From the NCBI RefSeq assembly GCF_023101765.2, contig NC_064221.1, positions 9,171,465 to 9,235,464 on the forward strand: 64,000 nucleotides of DNA. The letters are read 5' to 3'. The stretch's first letter is position 1. Each line of letters opens with the position of its first letter. Both the position numbers and the translations under genes were made by a program. Shown here piece after piece: positions 42,346-53,570 of the stretch. This DNA is from Spodoptera frugiperda (Eukaryota; Arthropoda; Insecta; Lepidoptera; Noctuidae). The notes beneath the pieces are model-generated. The model worked only from the letters and a program-made list of their open reading frames with translations, did no database searches and was not told where the DNA came from.

Positions 42346-43035
42346 TTGGCGTTTAAAAGTGAAAAATAAATGATTTCGGATTTATAATTAATTCTCTTTT
42401 TTTCATTTTGTACGCTCTGCAAGTAATGAAGATGTTATAAATAAAGCGGAACTGTGAAACATACAAGTTAAATATTGTGAGGAACTGGAAGGCATGCACG
42501 GAGGACATTACTGGAGGAAACTGTTACAGACATACGTCGATATATAGGAGTGCTATAATAGTCATAACGTTTGCTATCAGGCAGTTGTGAAAAAGATTGT
42601 TTCATTCATGTTATTTGAACTCAGTTTTGATCTGCCTTACTCATAATAGAAGAAGTACTCGTTACGACAATTAATGACTAACAAACATGAAAAGTGTTAA
42701 CTAATTTCATTTCATTTTACAGTTTTTGTACTACATTCTAGATGTGTTCATCTACTTTTACAATATTGTTCTAAGAAGATTTCGAGTATCCTTTACTGAA
42801 AACTTTCATTGTTTTATTTTCAGAAAAATATTATCGCTAAATTATCCTAAACGTACTTTTCTTTGTTACAGAAACGTTCGTAGGAAAAAATTTGATTATC
42901 TGGGTTTTATAAAGAATTTTCAGTTTCATATCGCCGTGCAAAGCTTTCAAAACACTTGCATATTTATATTAAGACAAATAATTCTGGTTATTGTTTGCCT
43001 ATTATTTGTTCAATATCAGATAAACGTGTAGTAAA
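42346..43035 (+). pseudogene. Gustatory receptor pseudogene, three exon remnants
   Basis: Remnants in order: end of exon 1 at about 42410-42597 (ELEGMHGGHYWRKLLQTYVDI, with an in-frame stop at TATATAG); exon 2 at about 42722-42800 (FLYYILDVFIYFYNIVLRRF); exon 3 at about 42870-43005 (YLGFIKNFQFHIAVQSFQNTCIFIL). Exon 4 and most of exon 1 are missing. The left edge is fused to antisense kinase sequence at the junction AGTATCCAGTTTGGCGTT, which recurs at 51935-51955. Confidence 0.7.
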
Positions 43036-43260
43036 AATATTGGGCCAATAATACTCCCTTGTGGAACTCTATAAATTAAACATTTTGTTCGCTATTGTTT
43101 AAGTTATGTCCATACTACGATATTATCAGAAAACAATTAATTAATATTAGTTACAAAAAGTGAGATAGTGGTCAAAGGCCTACACAATTAGCAATAACAA
43201 TTATAAGGTGACTACGTGACATATCGATGACCTTGAGAAATCTTCATACCGTAACCGTAA
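43020..43260 (-). mobile_element. Reverse transcriptase remnant in receptor intron
   Basis: Minus strand: VPQGSIIGPIF near 43030-43070 and an AFDHYLTF-type piece near 43150-43190. It directly follows receptor exon 3, as at 26245 and 59695. It is the empty-site version of the locus that holds a retroposon at 26349-26590. Confidence 0.55.
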
Positions 43261-43790
43261 CGTATCGGTTTTAAGCGATAAAGCTTATCTATTTATTATT
43301 ATTGACTAGGGGGTTATTGTAGCATTGTTTCGACTTCTGACAACCAATAACAATGATCGTAGACGTTCATATAATAACCGGACTAACGGCTGAACATACT
43401 CTCCACGACACAGAGGACTCTTTAACACTCAATAGACCGTGACAGTTCACTGTATGTAATGATAGCAGATTTGAGAAACTAATGCATAATAAGTTCTTTT
43501 CAAATCGTCTTTTTCGTATTGGTAATAGATCTTTCTTTGCCTTCTCGGTTTTATTTCAGGATTAAAAGGTTCTAAGTTTATAGAACTTCAATTCAATTTA
43601 GGATACCTACAGTACCTACTTATAATTTATATTTCATGTAATACATCAATGTTTTACCAAATTATACGTATTACGGACAGTGACGTTATTATCGACCATC
43701 GATTAAGCATCCTTCGATAGCTTAGTTGTTATAAATGAAGGAGTGGACTAATTATAATATATTTAAAAATTTACAACATTTATAACACGA
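43261..43790. other. Spacer, no gene seen
   Basis: AT-rich. The part 43261-43330 matches 26790-26870 and 43680-43740 matches 52875-52935 (GACGTTATTATCGACCATCG), so it belongs to the duplicated receptor flanks. Confidence 0.5.
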
Positions 43791-43794
43791 AGGA

Positions 43795-44300
43795 GACCGA
43801 AGCTTTTAGTCTGGTCGCCACTGTCGCACCTGACAACGTTGTTCTGCGTATGTGGGTGGGTCACGTAGGCCACATAGGATACGATGACGTAGCTCACGTA
43901 GCGCCTGAACCTGCCGCCTGGAATATGCGCGTCGCTTCGTCCTTGGTTGGATTTCCTCTAACCATTGTATAAAAATGAAAACAACCAAACGTATTCAACA
44001 AAAATCTTCTTCAAATATTAGATTAATGGAAACAGTGGACAAAGATGTGCAGTCAATACTGTTGCCTCTGAACATACTGCTGTATATCATGTGCTGTCCA
44101 AAATATCAGATCAAAAATAACTTTGTTTGCCCTAACAGTGTCCTTGTCAAATGTGTTTCATTTACAAGTACAAATGTGTTTCACACAATATACACTTTCT
44201 ACACATCTCATAACCTCGGCTTTTTATTTGTAAATCCAAATTTAGAATAATTTCTAGCTTTTTTACACACCAGCTTCTGTTATATAGGTTTTGCAATTTA
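43795..44300 (+). pseudogene. Gustatory receptor 5' fragment
   Basis: Conserved upstream block (43800-43970) followed by ATG 43975 and 91 codons matching the fragment at 28506 (ETVDKDVQSILLPLNILLYI, CCPKYQIKNNFVCPN). A deletion garbles the first membrane span (SFTSTNVFHTIYTFY) and the frame closes at NPNLE with a stop. No other exons follow; a dispersed repeat begins at 44420. Confidence 0.75.
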
Positions 44301-44419
44301 TTTTTGTTACTATGATAGTTCGTATTACTTGTCACTAGCTTTACTAGTGGCTTCGCCCGCGTTTCTGTGGAATAAATAGTTATAATAATTTCAGTGTATT
44401 GGAAACTTTGTTGACAAAT

Positions 44420-45480
44420 TCTTGATTAAATCTATACTTATAATAAATCTGTAAATATATTTCTAAAATAACTATCAGCGGGGATTAGTGATCGATACTG
44501 ACGCCAAAAATGCAATCAGATTTTTTTTTGTTTGTCTGTCTGTCTGTCTGTATGTTCTTTATAGAAATAAAAACCACTAGACAGATTTCAACGAAACTTG
44601 GTACAATTGTTCTTCATACTCCTGGGCAGGTTATAGTATACTTTTCATCACGCTACGATCAATAGGAGCAGAGCAGTGAAGGGAAATGTTGGGAAAACAG
44701 GAGAACTTACTCCATTTTTAAGCTTCCGTCGCGTGTGCAGCCTTAATGGTTAAAGCTACACAGAAATAATGTATGACCGAAATGTTCTCCTTAAAATTGT
44801 TTAAAAAATATTCCACGACAGTAAATGTCTATCTCTTACGGTTGACTCACAATAATACGTATAACTCCCGATAGCTTAGCAGTTCGGAGCTTTCTGATTA
44901 TATTTGTCTACTCTTATGTATATTACACTCTCATTCATCCCTAATTAAAAAATGTTAACATTATTACCTATTTAATAAAAAAAAAAGAATCATAGAAATC
45001 GGTACAGAAACACCAAAGATATACGCATGAATTACGATAATAAGCCAATACCGGATCATTTAAGCAAAACCGGTATTTTCGGTAATCCGGTATTTTCGAT
45101 ATTTCCGGGATTAAGCGAAAGTTAGCAAATATGTGATTTTTTTATCTGTCTGTATGATCAGGCATCACGTGAAAACTAACGGTTCGATTTCGATGAAACT
45201 TGGTATAATTATACCTTATTATCCTGGGCATAAAATAGGATACTTTTTATCCTGGAAAAATACGTAAAAAAATCTTAATTTTTCAGTTTTATACTACAGA
45301 ACGCGAGCTCAACAGCAGTAGCTCAATAGAGGGATCTCCTTAATTATTATGGGCCTCGCCGTATTTGGGTCCAATAGATATTTATAAGATGTCATTGTCT
45401 ACTTACTCAAAATGGAGAAATAAAACATCCACGCGAAGACCGAAACCGCGCGGACGGAGTCGCGGGTGGAAGCTAGTTTT
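44420..45480 (+). repeat. Dispersed lepidopteran-type repeat, second copy
   Basis: Same family as 27000-28020, starting ATCTATACTTATAATAAATC and ending CGGACGGAGTCGCGGGTGGA, with TCTG runs near 44535. An extra 180 bp segment with CCGGTATTTTCGGTAATCCG near 45070 sits between its halves. Confidence 0.6.
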
Positions 45481-46009
45481 GAATAAAATAAATACCGCAT
45501 CTTTAATATTTTTAAGGAAGTAGATTAAAGACTTTAAAGAAGAATAGTAGGAAAATGTGAGCTTTCTCTTGAAGTTTGTACATACATGAATTGCAGTAAA
45601 AGGTCAATTTACCTTTTACTTCAATTCGAATAAACAGAATGATCACACAAAGCTAAACCACGATAAACTTAAATATATGTGTAATGTTAAGTAGACTTTT
45701 ATTATTATTAAAAATTGATGTAAGAAGAAATAAAAACAATGATTTCATTTAAGAACTTCAATTTTATTTATATTTTAAAAATATGTACACAATAATATTT
45801 ACACAATATTAATACATACATTAAAACAAAGAGATATTTACAAAATGCAACTTGAAAGTACATAAACATATTCATTACCTTACATTAGTTAAATACATGC
45901 TTTAACCGCTAGATCAGTCTTAAAACATAATATTATACAAATATGATTAACAAGTTTTTATATACAGTGATCAATCACAATATTTTTTGATACAGTGATA
46001 CATATTTAA
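45481..46009. other. Spacer, no gene seen
   Basis: AT-rich. The last part, from about 45750, is likely the 3' flank of the kinase pseudogene that follows on the minus strand. Confidence 0.4.
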
Positions 46010-46990
46010 TTCATCATGACGTCGCGTCATCATCGTTGACTAAGGTACCAACGAAAGACCTTGAGTGAGAGGTGAGATCCTCTCCCGTGTCAGTGCCGGA
46101 GTACTTCCCTTTACTGATTCAGTGACGAACAGTGGCTGAAACACAACTGCTTCAGCAAATATACATCCAACACTCCACATGTCGATAGGAGATGAGTATT
46201 CTTCTATAAGTAGCAGTAGTTCAGGCGCACGGTACCAGCGTGTAACTAAGGCGGGCGTATATGGCCGAGGATGGAATTCATATTCTCGGGCCATCCCAAA
46301 TTTTCCACCACCGAAATAACTTTTTCTGTTAGTAGAATGTTGGTCGTTTTGAGATCTGTTCCGTGTGTGCCAAACATTTGTCTGTCGCTACGCATTGTCT
46401 GCATTATATTGTACACTTCATGAGGCACGTTCTCCATTACTGAATACGGTATTTGGTGTTTCTGCTTGATTTGTTGAATTTATTTGAGATACTTTGTCGG
46501 TATAGTTTTTACAGACTTCTGGTTGCGTCTGGAGCCCACCACGATCTCATGCCCTGTGACAATGTTGATATGCTTCATCTCCATCAGTAGATCGAGCTCT
46601 CTCCGAGCGGCGATGGAATATCTTTCCCTTTCGTTGATGTTTTTGAGATGTTTGACGACGAGTTCTCCCGAACCGTCTTTGGCTCCATAGATAACTCTGA
46701 ATGCTCTTTCATCAATTCTGTGAAGATATTGGAACTCGTCTACAGATCCACAAGTCTGGAACGTTGGATGGAAGGGAGATTCAGCATACTTCAGGTTTCT
46801 TCTTTCGTCTTTTGTTTTGTGATATTTTTTTGTCTCAGTAATTTGTTATTGTATATTCTGTCCTTTGCTGATTTATAAAACCACTTTTGTTGTTACGTGA
46901 TCAATAAAATACAGTTATCTGCATAACGAGGAATCATCAGTTTTTTGATATCCTATTGATATTTTGAAATTGTTCACAGAAGCCATGATT
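46010..46990 (-). pseudogene. Chimeric CDK11-like kinase pseudogene
   Basis: Minus strand, read from the N-terminus: tail and N-lobe of the MVNNFKM type (46740-46900), helix-C region SIAARRELDLLMEMKHINIVT (46550-46620) switching to the MNSV type, then the junction segment at 46440-46490, a hinge piece (MENVPHEVYNIMQTMRS), a damaged catalytic loop (GTDLKTTNILL, no HRD), DFG region damaged, an open AREYEFHPRPYTPALVTRWYRAPELLLL stretch, and finally a C-terminal tail. The C-lobe between GCIFAE and the tail is deleted. Confidence 0.75.
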
Positions 46991-47029
46991 AATAAAAATA
47001 TCCAACAATCTCTTCACTTTTCGAAGGTA

Positions 47030-47235
47030 CCAAAAGATGAACTTAAGTGAGAGGTTACACTGTTTTAAGTGGTATTGCTTGTCACCTCTCGGGTCAGAGC
47101 CGGAGTACTGCTTGACGTACTCTTACCCCAGCAATATCAGGAACATGGCCGACTCCATCGCTGTCTTAACCTCACTTTGATTGTTATAAAATGTTTTTGA
47201 CTCGCTGTTATAAAGAAACGAATATTTGTAAAATA
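47030..47235 (-). pseudogene. Kinase C-terminal tail fragment
   Basis: Minus strand, twin of 38795-39000: relic of the Tyr/Ser tail repeats (KQYSGSDPRGDKQ near 47080-47120) and a scrap of N-lobe, immediately followed by the histone-derived fragment. Confidence 0.5.
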
Positions 47236-47244
47236 TTCATGACA

Positions 47245-47480
47245 AAATTGTTAGCCCTGAAAAGGGCTTTTTTGTGTGCATCGTCAGACGACGATGCAAG
47301 GGACTTACTTATCGGCAGCGGTGGCCTTCTTGCTCTTGGCGATTGACGATTTCGCCATCTTCGCAAGTGGTCCCGGAGCTACCGCGGACAACGCCTTTCT
47401 CTTAGCACCGGCCGCAGAGGCGTTAGGCTTGGCGTCCGATGAAGTTGTCAATGGAGCCAGCATCTTAGCGTACCGGTATG
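47245..47480 (-). pseudogene. Histone-derived 3' fragment, longer copy
   Basis: On the minus strand an open stretch of about 58 codons ends AKSSIAKSKKATAADK with stop at 47305-47307. Upstream it reads SSDAKPNASAAGAKRKALS, a Lys/Ala/Pro-rich composition typical of linker histone tails. A histone stem-loop follows at 47253-47268. The 5' edge meets the 3' end of a kinase reading frame at about 47480 and truncates the kinase tail (GEDLTSKH then stop). Confidence 0.6.
47253..47268 (-). promoter_or_regulatory. Histone mRNA 3' stem-loop
   Basis: Identical 16-base hairpin to 39026-39041, AGCCCTTTTCAGGGCT on the minus strand, 37 nt past the stop codon. Confidence 0.8.
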
Positions 47481-47481
47481 T

Positions 47482-48594
47482 TTAGTGTTTAGAGGTAAGA
47501 TCCTCTCCCGTGTCAGTTCTGGAGTACTGCTCGTCGTACCATGTGTCTGAGCCGGAGTACTGCTGGTCATTTCCCGTATCAGAGTCTGAGTACTCTGACC
47601 ACAGCGACGTCATAAACATGGCCGGCTCCACCGCCAACGGCTGCTCGTCAAAGTAAGGGTGCAGCAATGCCTCAGTTGATGTCGCGCGCATTGACGGATC
47701 GTATGTCAACAACTCAAGCAGCAGAGAAAATCCGTTATCCGTGAGTAGGTCCTGGTCTATCTTCTTGCGCAACCCGCCAGATGGAAACTCGTCGAATATT
47801 ATATTGCTTGTCAGTGTCAACTTGCTATAGCCGGGCCAAACTGTGTCTGATGGTGTACCCAGAACCTCGAAAATTACTTTTAACTGATTAATTTCGGATG
47901 ACCCGGGAAACAGCGGCTGCAAATTCATCAGCTCAGCGAATATGCACCCGACACTCCACATGTCTATAGGAGTGCCGTATGTGTCGCTGTGTAGTAGCAG
48001 CTCGGGCGCACGGTACCAGCGCGTTACCACAACCGGCGTATATTGCTGATACGGGATATCATAATCTCGGGCCATTCCGAAATCTGCCACCTTCAGTATG
48101 CCATCTTCAGTAATTAGAATATTGGATGGTTTGAGATCACGGTGAAATACACGGCTGTGGTGGAGATATTGAACGGCGGTCAGTAATTGAAGCATGAGGC
48201 ACTTTACGTGTTCGGGGCCAAACGTTACCCTGTTGTTACGCATTGTATGCATTAAGCTGTTCATTTCGTTTGGCACATATTCCATAACTAGGAATACCTC
48301 GTCACTTCTGGAGCCCACCGCGATCTCGTGCCCTGTGACAATGTTGATGTGCTCCATCTCCATCAGTAGGTCGAGCTCTCTCTGCGCGGCGATGGAGAAT
48401 CCTGTCCTCTCATCAATTGTTTTTGGATGTTTTAGGACAACTATGTCGCCTGTTTACTTGTCCCTTGCTCTGTATACAACTCCAAATGTTCCTTCGTTAA
48501 CTCTATCGAGAAGATGGAACTCCTCAATCGATCTACAGTTCTGTAAATCTAGGTTCACTTCTTCCAACATGTTGAAACTCTTCACAGAATTCAT
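47482..48594 (-). pseudogene. CDK11-like kinase with premature stop and cut tail
   Basis: Third copy of the 384-codon type. The start at 48594 and N-terminus (MNSVKSFNMLEEVNLDLQNC) match 24422-25576. A TAA interrupts the N-lobe just after YRARDK, before the ATP lysine, which survives as VVLK. From the stop onward the frame is open: HRDLKPSN, DFGMARD, VVVTRWYRAPE, LGTPSDTVWPGYS, EQPLAVEP and the three 11-residue tail repeats. The last residues are replaced by KH and a stop at the join to the histone-derived fragment. An internal Met could give a 293-residue protein lacking the ATP lysine, which would be inactive. Confidence 0.8.
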
Positions 48595-48639
48595 GATTCA
48601 CGATAAACGTTCACCAATCACTTCTTTATCACAATAGGT

Positions 48640-48700
48640 AGTCACTGTCTGCAGTCGAAACTGTAAGTGTGCACGTACTTGAAAAATCCTCCCTTATATA
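48640..48700 (-). promoter_or_regulatory. Kinase core promoter (before a pseudogene)
   Basis: Minus-strand TATATAA at 48694-48700, 106 bp from the ATG, with CGACTGCAGACAGTGACTAC between. Intact although the reading frame is broken. Confidence 0.6.
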
Positions 48701-49530
48701 GTCCACAGGCCCTATGCATTTCTATTGTTCCCTAAATTGATTTTGACCAATATTTGTCTCGTTTTCAGATAAGGATCTTAATAACAATAGGTGATAAGCA
48801 AATAATAGAAAATAATTCTTTACACTTTTTAAAGATAATACCCACGCATCCGAATAGATAGTAGAACACAATGAGGTAGTTTTACCAATCGGTTAAATTC
48901 AATACATTTTTGTGATTTTAAAAACAATAATTAGTTTTCTAAGTATTAGTGAAACAAAGGGACGGTGCTACCCGATTGTTCACTAAAGCTTTGGAGGATA
49001 TGTTTAAGACTTTGCACTGAAAAGTACGGAACGTATATACAGGGTTAAAGGTTAAGTCGACCTAAATCCTTTAAGACGTGATAGTTTACATCATTCCTGA
49101 CTGATTTGACCATGGGACCCCATATCCCAAACTTAACCGTTTTCAAATTATCGGCATTTTTACTTTTTTGAAAAAAAATCCTATTTCTTTGGCTATTTCT
49201 CCCTTGTTTTGTCTTTGGTGCCTAAATTTTGTTTTGTTTTTGCTTTATTGTGTAGTAGATTAGTTGCTTTATTATTTTAAACACTAAAACTGTAAATAAC
49301 TGTACCAACTGAGTCGTAGTAGACGATCGAATGTTAAAAAAAAAATGTGATAAGTTGTTTTTCTTTGTAAGATATTAAAAAAAAGCCTATCACAACTGTA
49401 CTGCAAATGTGCGTTAAAATATCTACAATTCTTTAGCTTTCTGCTAAGGTATAACATGATAGGGAATAATTTGAATTCTTTGCCAAAACATTGATGAAGT
49501 ACTACAAGGTAGTAATAAGAATATCGATAT
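48701..49530. other. Shared kinase upstream flank, then unassigned DNA
   Basis: 48701-49010 is the common kinase upstream flank. 49036-49530 is AT-rich and begins ATACAGGGTTAAAGG, which resembles a Tc1/mariner end and may be the outer edge of the element containing 49531-51516. Confidence 0.45.
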
Positions 49531-51516
49531 TTAAGCTTCAAATTTAACTTGAGTCAGATAACAAAATAAAACAATCGAAATAGGTAACAAATGAGGTTTA
49601 TTATTTATTTTTACAGTACATGTTCCACATGTCCGCCCCTGTTTCGCACACATACACGCATTCTGTGTCGTAGGCCACTTTTTACCACACCAGTCGTTAA
49701 ACCTGGTCGTTAAACCTGAAAAAACAGACCCTAGCAACTATCGTCCAATAGCTCTATTACCAACTGCATCAAAGATTTTCGAGAAAGCTATGTGCAACCG
49801 CGTGTACGCGTTCTGTGAGAAATATGGAATTTTCAATGATTCCCAAAATGGTTTTCGCAAACATAGGTCAACAACTCTAGCTGTATATAAATTCATTCAA
49901 GAAGCCCTTAATATAATTAATAATAAAAAATACGCAATAGGTCTACTCCTAGACATGACAAAGGCGTATGATAAGGTACAATATCAGATATTGTTAGATA
50001 AACTCTATGGAATAGGTATCCGCGGGAAAACACATGAATGGTTCAAATCCTACCTAGAAAATAGAACACAATATGTAGAAGTCGAATACTTCAATAACAA
50101 AACAAAAGAACTTCAAACCTACCGCTCCGATAGCAAAACAGTAAGTGCCTCAATACCACAGGGAGTGTAAGTGGATGCCTTCTTTTTCTCATTTATATAA
50201 ATGATCTTCCTAAAACCATAGAAGGAGCTGCTCCTTGTGTTTTGTTCGCGGATGATATATCGATAATCACCCCTTGTCAAGATATCACAAACATAGAATC
50301 TAACCTAAAAAATATATTAACACAAACAATAACCTGGATGAACGCACACAACCTTGAAATTAATTTTGAAAAAACTAAAACTATAACCTTTCACCCTCAT
50401 CAAAAAAAGCCTCTACGTTTAAACTTCTCTTTTAATAACCACACAATAGAACAAGTTAACGAATTTACATTACTAGGAATAACATTAGACACAAACATAA
50501 ATTGGAAGTCACACGTACTAAAAATTAAATCTAAACTGTCAAAATTTGTATATGCTCTCGGTGAAGTAAAAAAGACAACGGACTTAAAAACGGCCCTAAC
50601 TACCTACTACGCCTATGCACATGCATGGCTAAACTACGGTATAATAATGTGGGGAAATAGCACCGACGCACCAACTCTATTCACAACGCAAAAAAAGTTA
50701 ATTCGGACCTTAGTTAATATAGAACAAACGGACAGCTGCAAACCACATTTCATAAAATTAAACATTCTTACTCTTCCCTCCCTATACATAATGGAAATCT
50801 GTAAATTTGCACACATACACAAAGAATTCTACACCACACGTGAAGACATACAGACAAGATGCACACTTCGACACAAAACACGTTTAAACCTACCGTCATC
50901 CCGATTACAAATACACTCATCAAGCCCATTAGTGATGTCTATAAAAATCTATAATAAATTACCTGAAACGCTAAGAAATGAAAAAAATACATGTATTTAC
51001 AAACAAATTAAAAAAATCCTTATAAGCAAATGTTATTATAACGTCAAAGAATACCTGGATGATAAAAATATAATTTAATCTCATATTTTAATGCCTAATA
51101 TAATAATTAAATTGATAAATAATGTTCTCCGAATATATATAATATTAATTATGTAACATAAACCTAATAATGTAATGCCCTTTTTACAGGGTCCATGATC
51201 TGTACTTAGCTCTAAGCCTCTTTAAACATCTTTGTTAACATTATGGAATGCAAATAAATATATGAATATGAATATGAACCTTTTTTTTTCGTCTCAAAAC
51301 ATCAATATTTTGTATTGGGTTCGGTTTGTTATACACCAAACTTTTCATGTGCCCCCACACATAAAAATCCATAGGGGTCAGGTCTGGACTTCTAGCTGGC
51401 CACGGTACAGGTCCGCCTCTCCCGATCCACTTATTGGGATAATTAGTGTCCAGCCACTCCCTGACACTCCTTCTGAAGTGCGCGGGGCACCCGTCGTGTT
51501 GAAACCACATGTCTAA
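49531..51516 (-). mobile_element. Mariner-like element interrupted by a LINE
   Basis: Two minus-strand parts of one transposase flank a LINE. 51241-51516 reads WFQHDGCPAHFRRSVREWL, then WIGRGGPVPWPARSPDLTPMDFYVWGH, with about 41 residues between the two catalytic Asp as in the element at 9253. 49570-49700 is the C-terminal end (RFNDWCGKKWPTT, CMCAKQGRTCGTC). The N-terminal half with the first Asp is missing. A relative, not a copy, of the 9.3 kb element. Confidence 0.7.
49706..51295 (+). mobile_element. 5'-truncated jockey-like LINE
   Basis: Reverse transcriptase sequence starts mid-domain with NYRPIALLPTASKIFEKAM, then GFRKHRSTTLAV, LLLDMTKAYDKV (motif A), SIPQG, a one-base frameshift at about 50161-50168, LIYINDL in the shifted frame, and LFADDIS (motif C), followed by LGITLD and the thumb-like region to a stop at 51076-51078. 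The 3' untranslated part ends in an ATATGA repeat at about 51260-51290. One frameshift and loss of the 5' part make it inactive. Confidence 0.8.
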
Positions 51517-51539
51517 TTAATTACTGACTGAAAAAAATA

Positions 51540-51955
51540 ATAAGCAGGGACTGAGCTGCAGCTGCGGGGTGTCCTCCGACTTGGCGGGCCACGTCGGCAT
51601 CATGTCCGGTTCGATCGCCACTGGCTGTTCTTTGAAGTATGGATGATCCAAAGCGGCGGCTGCTGTCATTCTTTCAGTAGTAGTCTTGCAGTAGAGAAAG
51701 CCCATCTTCAGAAAGTAGATTGCTTCGTATCATTGAACGGCGGCCGCAAAGAAATCAATTCTGCAAATATGCAGCCAATATTAAATACTTTATACTCCAC
51801 GTATCGATTGGAGTCATACTCGTATACCCGGCGTGTATTGCCGGGGAGGCAATCCATATTCTCGCGCTAACCCAAAATCTGCCACTTTGAATACACCTTC
51901 ATACGACAGTAATATGTTACTGGGTTTGAGATCACGGTGGAGTATCCAGTTTGGC
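51540..51955 (-). pseudogene. CDK11-like kinase C-terminal pseudogene
   Basis: Minus-strand partial copy of 31733-32959: SNILLSYEGVFKVADFGLARE and YGLPPRQYTP at 51820-51940, a gap, IGCIFAELI at 51740-51770, LLSEDGLSLLQ, and the ending MTAAAALDHPYFKEQPVAIEP then PTWPAKSED, QLQLSP. Internal deletions remove most of the C-lobe. Confidence 0.75.
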
Positions 51956-52210
51956 GTTCAGAAGTGAAATATAAATGATTTCTAATTTATGATTATTTTC
52001 TTTTTTTAATTTTGTACGCTCTGCAAGTAATGAAGATGTTGACAAATAAAGTGGAACTGTGGAACATCCAAATTGTGATGAACTGGAAGATGGGCACGGA
52101 GGACATTACTGGAGGAAACTATTTCATATATACATTGATATATTGGAGGGATGGAGGGTTATGATAGTCATAAAGTTTGCTATCAGCCATTTGTGAGTTA
52201 GATTCATCAT
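51956..52210 (+). pseudogene. Gustatory receptor exon 1 end, fragment
   Basis: Plus strand: VMKMLTNKVELWNIQIV, ELEDGHGGHYWRKLF, then YIDILE and CYQPFV before a GTGAG donor-like site, matching the end of exon 1 in the intact receptors. Frame broken by small deletions. It is fused at its left edge to antisense kinase sequence. Confidence 0.65.
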
Positions 52211-52212
52211 CA

Positions 52213-52589
52213 TTTATACAGGTTGTCGTTTTAAAGCCGAGAAACATTCGAGGAGGTAACTCGGCTATCGACTCTCAGTCTAAATCAATAAAAAAATGGA
52301 AGGCATTTTTTTGTAAAATTCTGAAATCCGTAATTGAGAACTACGCCTATCACTTATAGCTTAAAACGCGGCATTATACTCACCCAAACTCAAACACGTA
52401 TTTGATATTATTACCAATTCCCTAAAAACCTTTTTTGTCAGATTATTCTGAAATACTGCCAAATTTAAAAAAATATTATCGCCGTGTTTTTACCCATTGA
52501 CCAGAAACCTTATTTTAAATCAAACATTTATGACTACTGTGACCTGCCCCGAGTTTTGTTGTGGTTTCAAAACTACACCCTGTATTTAC
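52213..52589. mobile_element. MITE with Tc1/mariner-like ends
   Basis: Left end TATACAGGTTGTCGTTTTAA; right end, inverted, ATACAGGGTGTAGTTTTGAA. The roughly 375 bp between them has no coding region. It sits in what would be intron 1 of the receptor pseudogene. Confidence 0.6.
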
Positions 52590-53000
52590 AAAAGTAGTGT
52601 TGATCTGTTTTATCTATAAAAGAATTCGTTATTAAAATTAGTGTCTAACATACATAAATAGTATTATTTATTTTATATTTAACCTATTTTGTACTACTTT
52701 CTAAATGTGTTGATCCACTCTCAGAATATTTCGAGTATACTTTAATGAATACTTACATTGTTTTATTCTAAGAAAAATATTATCGCTAAGTTATCTCAAT
52801 CATACTTTCCTTTATTACGGAATGTAGAAACGTTTGTAGGAGTAGTTTAAAATGTTTCTCGTATTATTTTAGTATGTGACGTTATTATCGACCATCGATT
52901 AAGCATCCTTCGATAGCTTAGTTGTTATAAATGAAATAGTGGATGCGTGTACCAAGTAATTATAATACACTTACAACATTAGTATAATAGTTTGACATGG
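52590..53000. other. Receptor intron and exon 2 relic, spacer
   Basis: 52690-52760 is a decayed version of the exon 2 region at 42722-42800 (TTTTGTACTACTTTCTAAAT). 52875-52935 matches 43680-43740. No intact gene. Confidence 0.5.
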
Positions 53001-53570
53001 CCACTGAAAGAGACCGAAGTCTTCTTGTCTTGTCGCTACCGTCGCACCTGACAACGTTGTTCTGTGCACGTGCGTAGGTCACGTAGGCCACATAGGATAC
53101 GATGACGTAGCTCACGTAGCGCCTGAACCTGCCGCCTGGAATGTGCGCGTCGCCTCCTTGGCTGAATTTCCTACACTAACCATTGTATGAAAATAAAAAC
53201 ATCCAAACGTATTCAACAAAAATGTTCTTTAAATATTAGTTTAATGAAAACAGTGGACAACGATGTGCAGTCGATACTGTTGCCTCTGAACATACTGCTG
53301 TATATCATGTGCTGTCCAAAATATCAGATCAAAAATAACTTTGTTTGCCCTAACAGTGTCATTGTCAAATGTGTTTCGTTTATCGCCAGCATAATGTGTA
53401 TGTTCTCGTACACATACACTTTCTACACATCTTATAACCTCGGCTTTTTATTTGTAAATCCTAATTTAGAATCATTTCTAGGTTTTTTACACACCACCTT
53501 TTGTTGTATAGGTTTTGCAATTAATTTTATTACTTCGCCTGCGTTCCCATGGGATAAAAAGTCATAATTA
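53001..53570 (+). pseudogene. Gustatory receptor 5' fragment
   Basis: Conserved upstream block (53030-53165) and then KTSKRIQQKCSLNISLMKTV, DVQSILLPLNILLYI, CCPKYQIKNNFVCPN, the first membrane span (CVSFIASIMCMFSYTYTFYTS) and NPNLESFLGFLHTTFCCIGF, breaking off into the same SPAFPWDKKS end as the 28506 copy. An alternative start ATG at 53187 gives 126 codons. Exons 2-4 are missing. Confidence 0.75.

Noticed and set aside
47482..48363. A functional shortened kinase from an internal Met
   Set aside because: It would lack the glycine loop and ATP lysine, and the upstream frame has a clear stop; listed as a pseudogene.
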